Shown: positions 11,201 through 21,130 of the stretch, one piece after another | Position numbering within the stretch: the stretch's first letter is position 1 | Layout of the letters: the number at the start of each line of letters is the position of its first letter | Source of the DNA: Gloeopeniophorella convolvens | Lineage: Eukaryota; Basidiomycota; Agaricomycetes; Russulales | Direction of reading: 5' to 3' | NCBI GenBank assembly: GCA_022496205.1 | Contig: WTXD01000038.1 | Coordinates: 62,001 to 126,000, forward strand | DNA length: 64,000 bases | The notes under the pieces: model-generated | Told to the model about the DNA's origin: nothing | Seen by the model: only the letters and a program-made list of their open reading frames with translations | Databases searched by the model: none | Program-made: the position numbers and the translations under genes

Positions 11201-14200
11201 ACACGCAATGGACTCCAAATCGAGGAGTCCAAAAGCGAACTGATCTACTTCAAACGTCCCTCATACAGGAAAGACCCGTACAAATCGGTCATGCCGACAA
11301 AGATCAAGCTGTGGTCACCGAAACAGAACAAAGATATCGAGATTCAAGCGTCGCCTCACTTGCGATATCTCGGTATCTACTTCGACAGTCACCTGACCTT
11401 TGCGCACCACATCAAGATCATGCGCACACGTGCCATGAGCGCAATACAAGCGCTCCGGCTACTCAGCAATTCAATCCGTGGCCTAGACCTCGCAAACTGG
11501 AGGAAAGTCTACAACGCGGTCATCCTCCCGGTGCTTACATACGCTGCACCGGTATGGTATCGCGGGACAAATCAAAAAACGATCATCAAGTCACTTCAAG
11601 TCGCTCAGAATGAGGGCATCCGCCTCATATCTGGCGCCTTCCGTACCACACCCACTGAACCCCTTCACATGCTGTTAGGTATCATGCCTATCGACCTACG
11701 CCTCGAAATGCTCGTCAACAATATGGCGCTCCGTCTCTCCAAATTAGACAAACGTTCCCAGCTCCTAACAAGACTGGGCAGCAATTGGGGACAATGGGAG
11801 GCAGGGGAACCCCCCTTGCCGATCACCAACCCCAGGAACCGGAGGTTAAAAACCAACCTCACGCGTCTAGCAGACAGAGTTGCTGACAGCGGCGAAAAAC
11901 TCAACCTCTACGCAGCACCCCCTTGGTCACGCGACAATGCGTGGGGTAAGCGTCTCGTGATTGACCACAATACCCATCCGGGTGACTCACGTAAACCTTA
12001 CGTACTCCGGCTCAAAGCCGACTCCATTAGCCGCTCATCAGAATCTATCTTTGTGTTCACAGATGGATCCCGTCTTATCCCGGACGGCGAGACCACAGAG
12101 CACGTGGGATATGGCATCGCAATCTTCCGCAAGGGAGAGGAGATAGCCAATCAGGCGCGGTCCCTCGGGACGTCCGCCACCATCTTTGACGCGGAAATGG
12201 CGGCTCTAGCTGCCGGGGCAGAGGCGGCCCGGGGTGCTTTGTCATCCCACCCAGACTGCTGGCGGGTCATATTTCTCTCAGACTCTTTTCATCCCTTCAT
12301 ACTATATATTCGGCACGACCACACAACGCTCAGACTCACTCCATCGCATTCAAAACAGACATTGACCATATCCTTTCTGATTATAGGGATCTAACCGTGG
12401 AAGTACGGTGGTGCCCTGTGCACGCGGGAATCCTCGGCAATGAGCGCACTGACGAGCTAGCCAAAGCCGGAACCTCCCTCCCCCTTCTTCCGAACCAAAC
12501 CGAGCCACACACCCTCAGCCACCAGCGGATGTCGAACAAGGAGGCGGCCACCTTCGCTTGGAAACAGCGATGGCACGCATCCCCACGCCAGTCACCGGCG
12601 TGGCGAGGACTCCCCGACCCGCCTAACGGCAAAATATCCCCGGCGTATTACGCAATGCATGAGGCCAAAACGGCCCGACCGATCATATCCACATTCACCC
12701 GACTTCTTACCGGTCACGCCTTCATTGGCGAATACACACTCCGCATGAAACCCTCAGAACGCACATCCTGCGACTGCCCGTCCGGTCCGCTCCAGACCGT
12801 CGACCACGTCATCACCTCATGCTCACTTTACTCCGTGCAACGCCGCTCCATATTATATCCCGTGGCTCGGGATTACTCACTCTACACTCTATTCGGAACC
12901 AAGAAGGGAGGAACCGCGCTGGCCAAGTTCATCGAAGCGACACGATGCTGTATGGTGCCCCGCAGACCCTCCGAGCCCCCGGAACCCCCGTGAGGGTCCC
13001 TTGCGCGGTTGCGGCCTATATGTGGCCACCGCTTTGTCGCTGTGAAAGCGACCCGGAATTACATCATCAGACTCTTTGATTGACTTTGCATTTCACGACC
13101 CCCGCCGGCCCGTTAACCGTACCTATTTACTCGATTCGAAACAATGTGCTTGTATTATGTACTAGTACGACCGCGTCTTGGCGTAGACCGCCTGTTGCGG
13201 AATATAAATGCTGAAAAAAAAAAAAAAAAAAAAAAGCTTGAAATGTGAGGTTCACCTTGCCCGATCATCAACTTGTCATCAATTGCGACGATGCCATACA
13301 CATCGTTTTGCAGGGGGCAGAAATAGTTCACCTTGGCTGTTGCGATGTCTTCAGAGAGTGGCAAGGACTTGAAGGCAAGGCGCCTTTTCTTCATGTTCTG
13401 AATCGCGTTCTGATGTCAGCATCATTCTAGTGCCAGTAGAGATGGCGCACTCACCGTAGCCGCTGCGGTGCTCTGAGCCGCTTTTTGTGAATACGTCATA
13501 TTTGCTGCCTCTGCATTGGCCTCGGCCTCCGCTTCAGCCAGGTAGTTGACGAGGCCTGTCCTCTTGGTGTATCGCAGATGGCGGACAACGCCTGCGCTGG
13601 TTTCGGCATTGTTGGGCACCTCGACTTCGTCAATGATGTCGCGGATCTTCTGTGCCAGCTGCTGGTGCTCGGAAAGAGGCGACTCTGCCTTAGTGCCAGC
13701 GCCTTGGTCGTCTTCTTCTGAAGGTTCTTCGTTTGCATTTCCCTGGAGCTTTCGGACGCCGCGCTCAGCTTCTCGTGTCTGGTGTAGCGCACGTATCTTG
13801 ACCAGCAAGGAGAGGTCACCGCTCATCAAGGTGGGCTCAGAAATGTCGAGATGGGGTGGGGTGGGGCTGTCCGAGGGAGATTGCGCAGTCCGAAGAAGAG
13901 TTTCCAAGTTCGCCGTAAGCTCATCTGTGAGCGCAGAGTCGGAATCGGGCAAACCCTCCCTATAGGATAGCAAGCTATGAGTTTAACCACCGGAGTAGCG
14001 AACATGTAGACGCTTACAATCTGTCTGCATCTTGCATATTTAGCGCAGCGGCGGCGAGGGAGTACTCCTGCAGGAGTTCGCATGCTCCTGAGGGGATGTT
14101 CGGATGGTCTCCGTGTTCTGCCATTGCATCTAGAGCCTCCTGGAGACCCCTTCGATCCGATTCAGGCTCGGGTTTGTCGTCGTTGCAGCCGGCGTCTGCA

Positions 14201-17200
14201 TCATCGTCCGAGTCATTGTCCCCATCGTCGTCAGGTGCCGGCGGTGAGTGCGCGCTCGAGTCAGTGCTCGGTCCGTCGTAGCCAAGCTGAGACCAGAGAT
14301 AAAGGGCCTCCTCGTAGGCCAGATGAATCAGGGAGCGGATCTCCTCGTCAGATGGGAAGACGGAGAAGAGATCGGGTGGTGCGTCTTCACTGTCGAAGTA
14401 CGTGTGCGAATAGCCCGATGCCGTCTTCCCATATTCGCGGTCCATGGATTTGCATGCGCTTTGAAGGCGAATGGTGAGCTTTGGTATCATGCGGAGAACG
14501 TCGAGGGCCGAGAAGTCGGTAATGAGGCTGCGGAGCATACCGAAAACGTGCTCTGTGCTTTCGCTCCCGTGCATCCAGGGAAGCAGGGGGGATTTACATT
14601 CTAGATGGTCTCTGTGGATATAGATGAGACCCAAAAGAGAGTTCACCATGATGTCGATGATCTCGTTGGCGTCGCGCGAGAGGAAGTGGCGCTGTTCGCT
14701 ATACCCGCCATCGCGAAGGAACTGCCGCCAGATATCTTTGAAGAACTTGGCACGGAAGGCCATCTTGATCCTGATTGCGTGAGATATCTTCCGACTCTGC
14801 ACGGAATCGCACAGGTCCCCAAAGACAAAGCTGTAGATCCCAAGTCCGATGTTAGGCAGCGAGCCATCAGGGGGGTCTAGCGTGTAGAAGAGTACTGAGC
14901 TCGAGAACAGGCGCTCCGCAGCACGGTCATCCTGACGATCCGTGTTTTGAACGTCACGGCTGCGAAGAGGGCTATTCTTCTTGTCTTGAACCATCTCCCA
15001 TAGTTGCTGGTAGAAGGCAAGGTACTTGGCGAGGATGAATAGTTTCGCGCCCGAGTACAAGTTGTTCCGAAGCGTTTTCCGAAGATGCTTCGAGTCCTGC
15101 GTGATTGCCAGTAACTGACCGAAGATCTTCAGGAGCTCGCAAGTGATTGGCGGAGACGTGCCGTCTGGGTGCTCCGCGACAACGCGTATGATGAGCTCCG
15201 CATACTGCGGGTCCTCGAAGAAGTCACGAAGGAGCTTCCGTGCCTTACGCTCAATGACAGCGCCATCGGAACCTAGTGAGATAACGCAAATGGGGTCCTT
15301 GTTGTTCAAGAGATGCGTGAGAAGCTGGGCATCCATAGATGCTAAGCTAAGAGCCGACGTCGCCTTAGATGAGATCGCAGCAGCAGCCAGGATGAGAGGG
15401 GGTACACCGCGGTGAGGGATCTGAAGCGTCCATACCCGCAACTTGTCGGCTCTCAGAAGATTGTGCTCCTTGAGATACTTGCGAAACTCTGCGGCATCCT
15501 TGTGGGTGATCTCGAGAGGCTCAGAGCCCGCAAGCCCCACGGCGTACCACTTCTTCTTCTTCGAGTCATAGACCGGGCGAATGGAGGGGAGTAGCGCAGT
15601 GTCATCAACGCCTATGGAGAGAGGGGCGTTGGCAGGGTACTTGTATGTCGCTAGATAGTCGCGTGCCCGCTCGTATGCCTGGGGACCGATTCCGAAAGAG
15701 AAGAGTGGCATTTTCGCCCGGATCTGCTGGAAGCTGCGCTCGGTACGCCCTCCGAAGCGTGATCTGAACGAACGGGCTGCAGCTCCGGATATGCAGAATA
15801 ACTCATGCAGCCAGTCGCTGATTGCGGGAGGATACTTGAAGTTTTGAAGGCCGTGTCCCTTGAGTTCACGCTCTGCCTTCATAACTAGCATCGAGACGAA
15901 GTCCAAGACGAGTGGCTTCTTGTCGAAAGCACCAGCGGTTACGAGCTTCACCAGGCGCAGCAGCAAGTCGCTGCTTTCGTGTTCCTGGATTGAATCGAGG
16001 ATGAGAAATACAAGGTAGTGACATCGAGCGCATGCAATGACTCACCTCCTTCAAAAGTGTCAGGACTGGAGAGCCTTTAGATATCAGCCCAGCCATTTCC
16101 TTGGATTGGAATACGTGCGGGGTGCGAAGACGGTTTGTGGCAGTGGGTTCCTCTCTGCTTATGGCGACTGTGAAAGGGTGCAGGGAGAGGAGGGCGTCAC
16201 ACGCGGCGCAGGGCTTGACACGTTCAGAGCCCGTGGGGCGAGCAACCTCGCGCAGGCAGGGGTTCTTGCCAGTCGCGTAGACACGCTGGTTAGCATGGTC
16301 GTTCCTCCATTTGTGGGTAGTGGTTTGAAGGGCGCGTACTTCGTCCCTGTCTTTCTGCGACTCGAGATCGGCGTAATTCATCGTGAATCGCTTCTGCGAG
16401 ACCGTGTCAAGGCCTTGGCCCCCCGCGGAGGTAACAGGAGTCCTGGAAAGATATTTCTTGATGTCGGCGTGATCGTGCACGCCGATTCCGGGGCACGGCC
16501 ATAGATCTGGGTCAGGCGGAAGAGCAGTGTCTTCGGGGGGTGACAGCGTACGATCACAGCGCGCTGAGACATCAGTCTTGCAAGAAGAGGACCGATTGTC
16601 TAACTTGTAGACTGCCTTCATGCCTATATCGAGGGTGGACATCCCGCCGTCCATCCTTTTCCGAACCCCGCAGGTTTGCAGGTGACGCTTGAAAAGGTAG
16701 ACCTCATAAACACCTCCCATGATGATCGTCTCCTTGCAACGCGGATGAAAGACGTCTCGACCCTTGCGAGGATCGACGTCGTCCACCTCTGCTCTGGCAT
16801 CGAGCGCGTGAATCTTTGCTTTGAAATTTCCCCATCGAACCGGATGGCGCTTGAAAGTGCCATTCGCCACGGCTTCAATCAGCCTCTTCCTCTCGGACCA
16901 GGAAGACTTGTGATGAACCTGGTCAAGCGCGTCCGGTTTCTTCGGAGTTGGAGGTAATGTACGCGAAGATGTTTTTCGAGTGGAAGTGGATGGGGACGAA
17001 GACGATCCGGCCGGGGTATGTGATGCTGACGGTGTAATGGAAGTGGTGCCTGCGGTCTCGTGTAGGGGTCCGCAGGCTCGTTTAGCTGTCAGGCTGGGGC
17101 GAGCGTCGTCTTTGCCCCTTGCTCGCTTTGAGGGTACGGTGGATGGAACATAGTGAAAGAACGACCCTATTTTTTGCTGCCTTAGTAAAGGTTTTGAGGA

Positions 17201-19015
17201 TGATGGCCGCTCGCTCTCAATGGAGATAGGAGGTGCCACCTGTTCAGAGGGAAAGGGCGTGGGGGTGCGTGAAGAGGGCAAGGTCGAAGATTCGGTGGAG
17301 GAGTCGAAATCGGCTTCCGAAGAAGCCACTTCGAGGACTGCTATAGGCGGCAGCAGACTCGGCGATGATCTGCCAGAGTGAAGAAGTGGGGATGAGGGCG
17401 TGGAAACTTCGGCGGCATCGATATCCTAAAGCACTGTATGAGCAAGTATAACACCCTGCTGAATTTGTTCGTACCATCGAACGTGACGCTGCGCCTAGTT
17501 CCTCAGCAGGTGCATCTGCTCCGTCAGGGGACTCAGCAAAGTCCCCGTCATTGTCGAAATCCTACCAGGGGATGTTAGCTGCAATTCCAAAAGCTGTGCA
17601 AGTATAGGAACTTCGTACCATGGTGTCGGCGGCCGCATCTTCCGTATCAGATGGCTGAATAGCGCCTCGGAGTTCCTAGTAACTCGTGTCAGCCCCAAGC
17701 CTGAGAGAATGCAGGTATTCGAACGCACCATAAAGTTATAAAATCCAGATTTCCTTACTGCCTCTGCTGACGCGTCCATGATGGCGAGAAATTCCTGAAT
17801 GCGGAGAACCTCGCGCGTTGCCTTGGTCCATAGTGCCTCGCCGAACAGGTGATGTTTGATAGTATTGATCGCAATGATGCCACACGAATAGCTATCGGGT
17901 TGTTTGGCACACGGTAATGGTTTGCGGAGTAGAGTGGGCGTCTTGTCAGGGATATGAAAATGAAGCCAGTTCCAAATGCCAGAAAGTAGGTCCTGCGGGA
18001 TTGCGCGACCAAGCGAGTCGCCCCAGCGTATAGTGCAATCGCTGGTGATCGCGACAACAGACCAATGATCGTGCTGAGAATTTGCCACAAAGATGACCTC
18101 ACCGTCCTTGGAGAACTTCACAAGATGATCGCCAAGCTCTTGTAAGGCCTCTGGTCCTTTCGCGCGATAGGTTTCAATGCTGGTATCGTCTGCTTGGAAT
18201 ACTTCTAAGCGAGAGAGGAGGAAGGGGACGAAGGGAGTCTCGATGCGGACGTTGTTGAGCGGCGGCCCCCCTGCTTGAGTACGCTGCAGTTTCATGGTGG
18301 AAAGCATAACGTCAATATGACTGTCATAGAGCCATTCGTTTGAGAGCATGGTAGACATCCTTGTTACAGCGAGGTAGCTTCCTGACACTAGAGCAAAGCC
18401 CCTCCACGCCACACCCTGGAGGATGTCGCGCGCGCGGGCAGCATAAGCATCGAAACCATGGCTATCAGAGCACCTTTTGAGCCACTGGTACGATGCTTCC
18501 CACTTCTGCTTTGCACCAATAGCCTCTGTGAGCTCAGCCCAGAAAGTGAGGACATGAAATGGAAGAAACAAGTCCGACTTGGCACGTGTGGGGTCCCTGA
18601 TGGACACTTTCCCATCTAGCATCGCCTGCCCAGCGTAATCGTGCAGCTTTCGTACGCAGGCCGGCGAGGGTACTACACGAGTGAGGCAGCTCGAGAGCTC
18701 AGATGTGGTCGGCAATCTTGTAGAGAAGTAAGTTATGGCTTCTTTGGACATATCTTGCGTGAGGACGGACGGGAAGTCGCATTTGATGAGTTCTGGAATG
18801 ACGACCTCATCGCGGGGGAGGAGTTCGAGGGCGCTCGATGGCAACGCGAGACGTCGGAGCAGCTCGTCAGACACAGAAGAAGGGACATCCCGGTACTTTT
18901 GACCAGTTCCTATCCACTCCTTCAGAATCTTCGAGTCAGAGGGTGTGGGAGAGGGAGGTGGGGAGTCGTCGACATTGATGAATTTGTGTGGATCAGAGTT
19001 AGAAGCCATGAGCAC
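5237..19015 (-). CDS. Ulp1 protease-PIP-transposase fusion protein (8 exons, LINE in intron 7)
   Basis: The predicted protein is about 1,935 aa. Exons read 19015-17729, 17675-17619, 17561-17475, 17425-16046, 15984-14018, 13959-13455, 13409-13256 and 5607-5237. All junctions are GT-AG and keep one frame; introns are 45-61 bp. Exon 1 carries a Ulp1/SENP-type cysteine protease with H317 (HDHWSV), D333 (WGDSLG), Q372 and C378 (QPDSYSCG). Residues 560-567 (QQKIGSFF) fit the PIP box. C707-x17-H725-x3-C729 may bind zinc. The transposase core has GVDDTALL (D1064/D1065), SLGSDGA (D1177), QDSKHLRKTLRNN (D1234) and SESTEHVFGMLRS (E1415), resembling P/THAP9-like RNase-H-fold enzymes, followed by an acidic tail. 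It would cut and join its own element; the Ulp1 domain may cleave SUMO or the fusion itself. Intron 7 (52 bp) now contains the 7.6-kb LINE in antisense, so expression of the last exon is doubtful. Start choice (M1 or M3) is open. Confidence 0.85.
5640..5654. repeat. 15-bp TSD, left side of nested LINE
   Basis: GCTTGAAATGTGAGG is repeated at 13236-13250 directly after the poly(A) tail. In the target it lies inside intron 7 of the transposase gene. Confidence 0.95.
5754..7113 (+). pseudogene. LINE ORF1, 5' part (frameshifted)
   Basis: An ATG at 5754 opens a frame running to about 6370 (MEPDTGTPPVPQNEPPG...). Coding signal then shifts frame near 6370 and again near 6440, continuing as a charged helical region (from about 6436 to 7113) with EELENK-like stretches such as RRRILEEEENKLKISAAF. 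The segment has no recognised catalytic motif and probably forms the N-terminal coiled-coil part of the gag-like ORF1 protein that packages LINE RNA. The shifts at about 6370 and 6440 disable it. Whether it is a separate ORF or the start of the following zinc-knuckle ORF cannot be settled from this copy. Confidence 0.6.
7127..9082 (+). pseudogene. LINE ORF1 gag-like protein with zinc knuckles (frameshifted)
   Basis: Coding signal moves between frames near 7400 and 7850, then runs openly from 7874 to the stop at 9080-9082. The C-terminal part holds gag-type cysteine knuckles: CDRCWSFGHLTESC, YRCYKCGKNHRSADH...C and a third cysteine cluster (CRCTFRCFNC). Upstream, a roughly 39-codon unit is imperfectly duplicated (7408 and 7525 onward: DYEGLLQSVGNDQLND versus DYDGMLRAVGNDKLDD). 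The stop codon overlaps the ORF2 start as ATGA. The product would bind LINE RNA in a ribonucleoprotein. The last 402 codons are intact; the upstream shifts make the whole a pseudogene. Confidence 0.75.
9079..12993 (+). pseudogene. LINE ORF2: APE endonuclease, reverse transcriptase, RNase H (frameshifted)
   Basis: The ATG at 9079 overlaps the ORF1 stop. An APE-like endonuclease spans about 9079-9830, with QEPWYN, the GDFN equivalent split by a shift near 9520, and SLGSDHAAL. Reverse transcriptase follows: NWRPIALLECFGKLLEKV, FDIQGFFDNINHDRA, GTPQGSPISP and YMDD at 11104-11115. RNase H starts near 12045 (FVFTDGS, FDAEMAAL) and continues after another frame change near 12300 with PVHAGILGNERTDELA. 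A terminal CDCPSGPLQTVDHVITSC motif (near 12770) precedes the stop at 12991-12993. Frame breaks near 9180, 9520, 9590, 9860, 10080, 10480 and 12300 inactivate it. This enzyme would nick target DNA and prime reverse transcription. Confidence 0.88.
13214..13235 (+). other. Poly(A) tail of nested LINE
   Basis: Twenty-two consecutive A residues follow GGAATATAAATGCTG. They end exactly at the right-hand TSD, as expected for target-primed reverse transcription. An uninterrupted tail points to a fairly recent insertion. Confidence 0.95.
13236..13250. repeat. 15-bp TSD, right side of nested LINE
   Basis: Second copy of GCTTGAAATGTGAGG (first at 5640-5654). Confidence 0.95.
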
Positions 19016-19394
19016 GATATTCAGAGCAAACGAGATGGAGTGCCTCGCTCAGATCATCGCCTCTGCTTAAATCAAGCTCACGGAGGTGAAGGGTCGGTGA
19101 GTGGCATGTTGCAAGCGATCGAGCAGAACAAGCGGATTCAGATATTGCAATAGTCTCAACCCAGGATGACGAGGAAGTGCGAGGAAGACAAACGGCTCTC
19201 CCGACGAGGAGAGCAACCAGAGGGCGCCTGCAGTTAGGCAGGCGAGAAAGATAAACAGGTTTCCCAACAAGCATGCACGTCCGAGGGAGACCGAGAGCCA
19301 CAATACATGCAGGGACACTGGAGACCAGACACATAGATCTAGGCGAGCTTAACTCCGGAGGACACCGGCACCACAGCAAGATCGGGCAGTATGC

Positions 19395-19555
19395 GTAGCG
19401 GATTATGATTCAACATTGTCAACAAACGTGTGTCTGTAGCGGATTACCGGATCAAAGTTCCGATGACTAAGCAGTATCTCCGTAGCGGATTATATCCATA
19501 TAAGGCAACTTTTGATTCAACATTATTCCCTTTTTAGGTAATACTGTAGCGGATT
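19395..19555 (+). repeat. Subterminal GTAGCGGATT repeats, right end (4 copies)
   Basis: Copies lie at 19395-19404, 19436-19445, 19482-19491 and 19546-19555. Three are followed by TGATTCAACA- or TGATTCAACT-like sequence, which echoes the TGATCAAACAT near the left end. They occupy the presumed promoter region of the transposase gene, so they could also affect its transcription. Confidence 0.85.
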
Positions 19556-19567
19556 TTGATTCAACTT

Positions 19568-19591
19568 CCCCAGTGTATTTTCGGGGGGCCT
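19568..19591 (-). repeat. Right terminal inverted repeat of DNA transposon
   Basis: Exact 24-bp reverse complement of 5024-5047. Confidence 0.95.
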
Positions 19592-19599
19592 CTGACTTC
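19592..19599. repeat. 8-bp TSD of DNA transposon (right)
   Basis: Second copy of CTGACTTC (first at 5016-5023). Confidence 0.95.
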
Positions 19600-19732
19600 G
19601 CATGCATTTCACCCCGCCGGCCCGTTACCCGTACTACTTACTCGATTCGAAACAATGTGCTGTATTATGTACTGTCACGACCGCGTCTTGGCGTAGACCG
19701 CCTGTTGCGGAATATAAATGCTGAACAAAAAA
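19600..19732 (+). mobile_element. LINE fragment 1, right part (3' UTR and tail)
   Basis: The sequence matches 13084-13220 of the nested LINE, including GACCGCGTCTTGGCGTAGAC and GGAATATAAATGCTGAA, and ends in a short A-rich tail. With 4718-5023 it forms the outer LINE fragment split by the DNA transposon. Confidence 0.93.
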
Positions 19733-19747
19733 GACAAAGCGAGTTGC
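19733..19747. repeat. 15-bp TSD, right side of LINE fragment 1
   Basis: Second copy of GACAAAGCGAGTTGC (first at 4703-4717). Confidence 0.9.
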
Positions 19748-21130
19748 GCTGTGCGCACTGCTTGGCCACATTGAACCCTAACCCTACGACTAGTAGTAAT
19801 TTTGGCGTAGCCCCGGCCCGGGAGACCGTCAGGCCCAGAGACCTTCCAAACTTGTTCCAAACGGTGAGTCGGGGCAGCGCAGTGATACTGATATTATGTA
19901 TCGCATCAAATACATGCACATCCAATACATCAGACAACGCCCAGGACATAGGTCCGCCGCCACCTCTAGCATGAACATGCAACCGACTGCCAGTGCTCTC
20001 GACAACGTAGATGAAGCCTATGAAAAATGACTCTCGGGCAATCTACATACCTCAACCGCTCGAGCAGAGTCGCAATGCTACCGCACGAGGTGCGTCCCTC
20101 TCCTCTCCCACCAGTAGCATAACTGACGCCTTGGGCGCACACCCACCCACCCGCACCCACCACATCTGCAGTTCTGAAGATACAAGGTACCGGGCTGCAC
20201 TTGTGTGCATCGCTCCTGCACCTCGCACTCAACACGCCCAGGACGATCACGGAGTGCACGCTCAGGTGCGATGCGGACATCGGCGCCACTTCGAGCGCGC
20301 GCCTTGCGTTCGACAGCGACCCAGCGTGTGCATTACCGGGCAAGGTGGGCGCTGCACCCTTCGGCGAGATGTGCCTCAACCCCCCCAACATCCTGCGCAC
20401 TCCACCACACTCACATGCGTTGCACTCGTCACCGTGGACAACACGATATGCAGTGTGGCGCATAGCCACCGTACCGTCGGCATGTGGCAGCACAGGTGGG
20501 GCTCGCTCACACCTGCAACAAACTTCGTGCCGAATTTGTGTTCACCGGTAGAGCCCGCACACATCGGGCGCTAGGTGACTGACAGTGCGTACCATTCCCA
20601 TAATGCCTTTCTGCTTCCAAGTGTGCTGATTCAGTCCATCGGCCAGCGATTCGCATGGGTCGGCAGCCTCGGCTGATGGGCAAGTCTGCGCGGCTGTCAC
20701 AAACACTGCATGTGACGCATGCGACGGCACATTTGTTTGACACAAGTGATTGGGCGCCGCTCGTGCTGCGCCTTGCTAGATGGGGTGCGAAGCGAGCAGG
20801 CGTGCTTGACATCATTGTCGCCGCTGCACGGCACTGGAACGACGCGGTCGCGGCGACGATCGTGCTGGCAGAAATTCGGGTGGAGGGTGGCAAGGAAGAG
20901 GCGGTTGAGGCTGCTATGTGATGGCTGCACGCTGTATAGGGGCTCGTGGGCCATTACCATCTCTGTACAGTATATGAGCTACTACAAACTTCGATGTAAT
21001 TACATATCGTTGCATACAACACTTGCCGGAGATTATAGCCAGAGTTTTATAATCACTTAGATACGCACGGAATTCACTATGGCATGGTGTCCTTTTGGCC
21101 ATTGTGGGACGTATAGCTGCTTACATCGGC
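19748..21130. other. No confident gene (19.75-21.13 kb)
   Basis: GC-rich sequence with only short ORFs. The plus-strand frame ending at 20921 (ARWGAKRAGVLDIIVAAARH...) looks somewhat protein-like and could be an orphan exon. No family, start or splice context was found. Confidence 0.4.

Larger units (their letters stand above)
5655..13235 (+). mobile_element. Nearly full-length Tad1-type LINE (7.6 kb)
   Basis: The element is bounded by a 15-bp TSD and ends in a 22-A tail (13214-13235). In order it carries ORF1 gag-like sequence with cysteine-rich knuckles, an APE-type endonuclease, reverse transcriptase with YMDD, RNase H and a terminal CCHC-like segment, which is the usual order for fungal Tad1-clade LINEs. 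The 3' UTR starts after 12993. Several frameshifts in both ORFs make this copy non-autonomous. It lies on the strand opposite the transposase gene that it interrupts. The 3' end is very similar to LINE fragment 1, so the family was active both before and after insertion of the DNA transposon. Confidence 0.93.
5024..19591 (-). mobile_element. P/THAP9-like DNA transposon carrying a Ulp1-transposase gene (14.6 kb with nested LINE)
   Basis: The element is bounded by perfect 24-bp TIRs (AGGCCCCCCGAAAATACACT then GGGG) and an 8-bp TSD. Removing the nested LINE and one copy of its TSD (5655-13250) leaves 6,972 bp. It holds one minus-strand gene (19015 to 5237) and seven direct copies of GTAGCGGATT near its ends. 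An 8-bp TSD occurs in P, hAT and KDZ-type elements. The D...D...E layout and the QDSKH..K..RN motif of the transposase favour a P/THAP9-like group, but no THAP domain is seen and the superfamily call is inference. I recall related transposase proteins repeated in Agaricomycete genomes, usually left as hypothetical. The TIRs are intact; coding integrity depends on whether the LINE-bearing intron can still be spliced. Confidence 0.93.

Noticed and set aside
13155..13394. 79-codon minus ORF running into poly-F
   Set aside because: The phenylalanine run is the antisense of the LINE poly(A) tail; only 13256-13409 is genuine exon 7 of the transposase.
5024..19591. Assignment of the DNA transposon to the KDZ (Kyakuja/Dileera/Zisupton) group
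   Set aside because: The Ulp1 domain and 8-bp TSD would fit, but I could not find the KDZ cysteine signatures; the QDSKH..K..RN and SESTEHVFG motifs look nearer to P/THAP9-like transposases. Left open pending an HMM search.
19770..19790. CCCTAACCCT telomere-like sequence (also near 28801)
   Set aside because: Only one or two units, inside ordinary sequence; not a telomere or interstitial telomeric array.
20655..20921. 88-codon ORF with a protein-like C-terminus
   Set aside because: No homologous family recognised and no neighbouring exons; mentioned only as a possible orphan exon.
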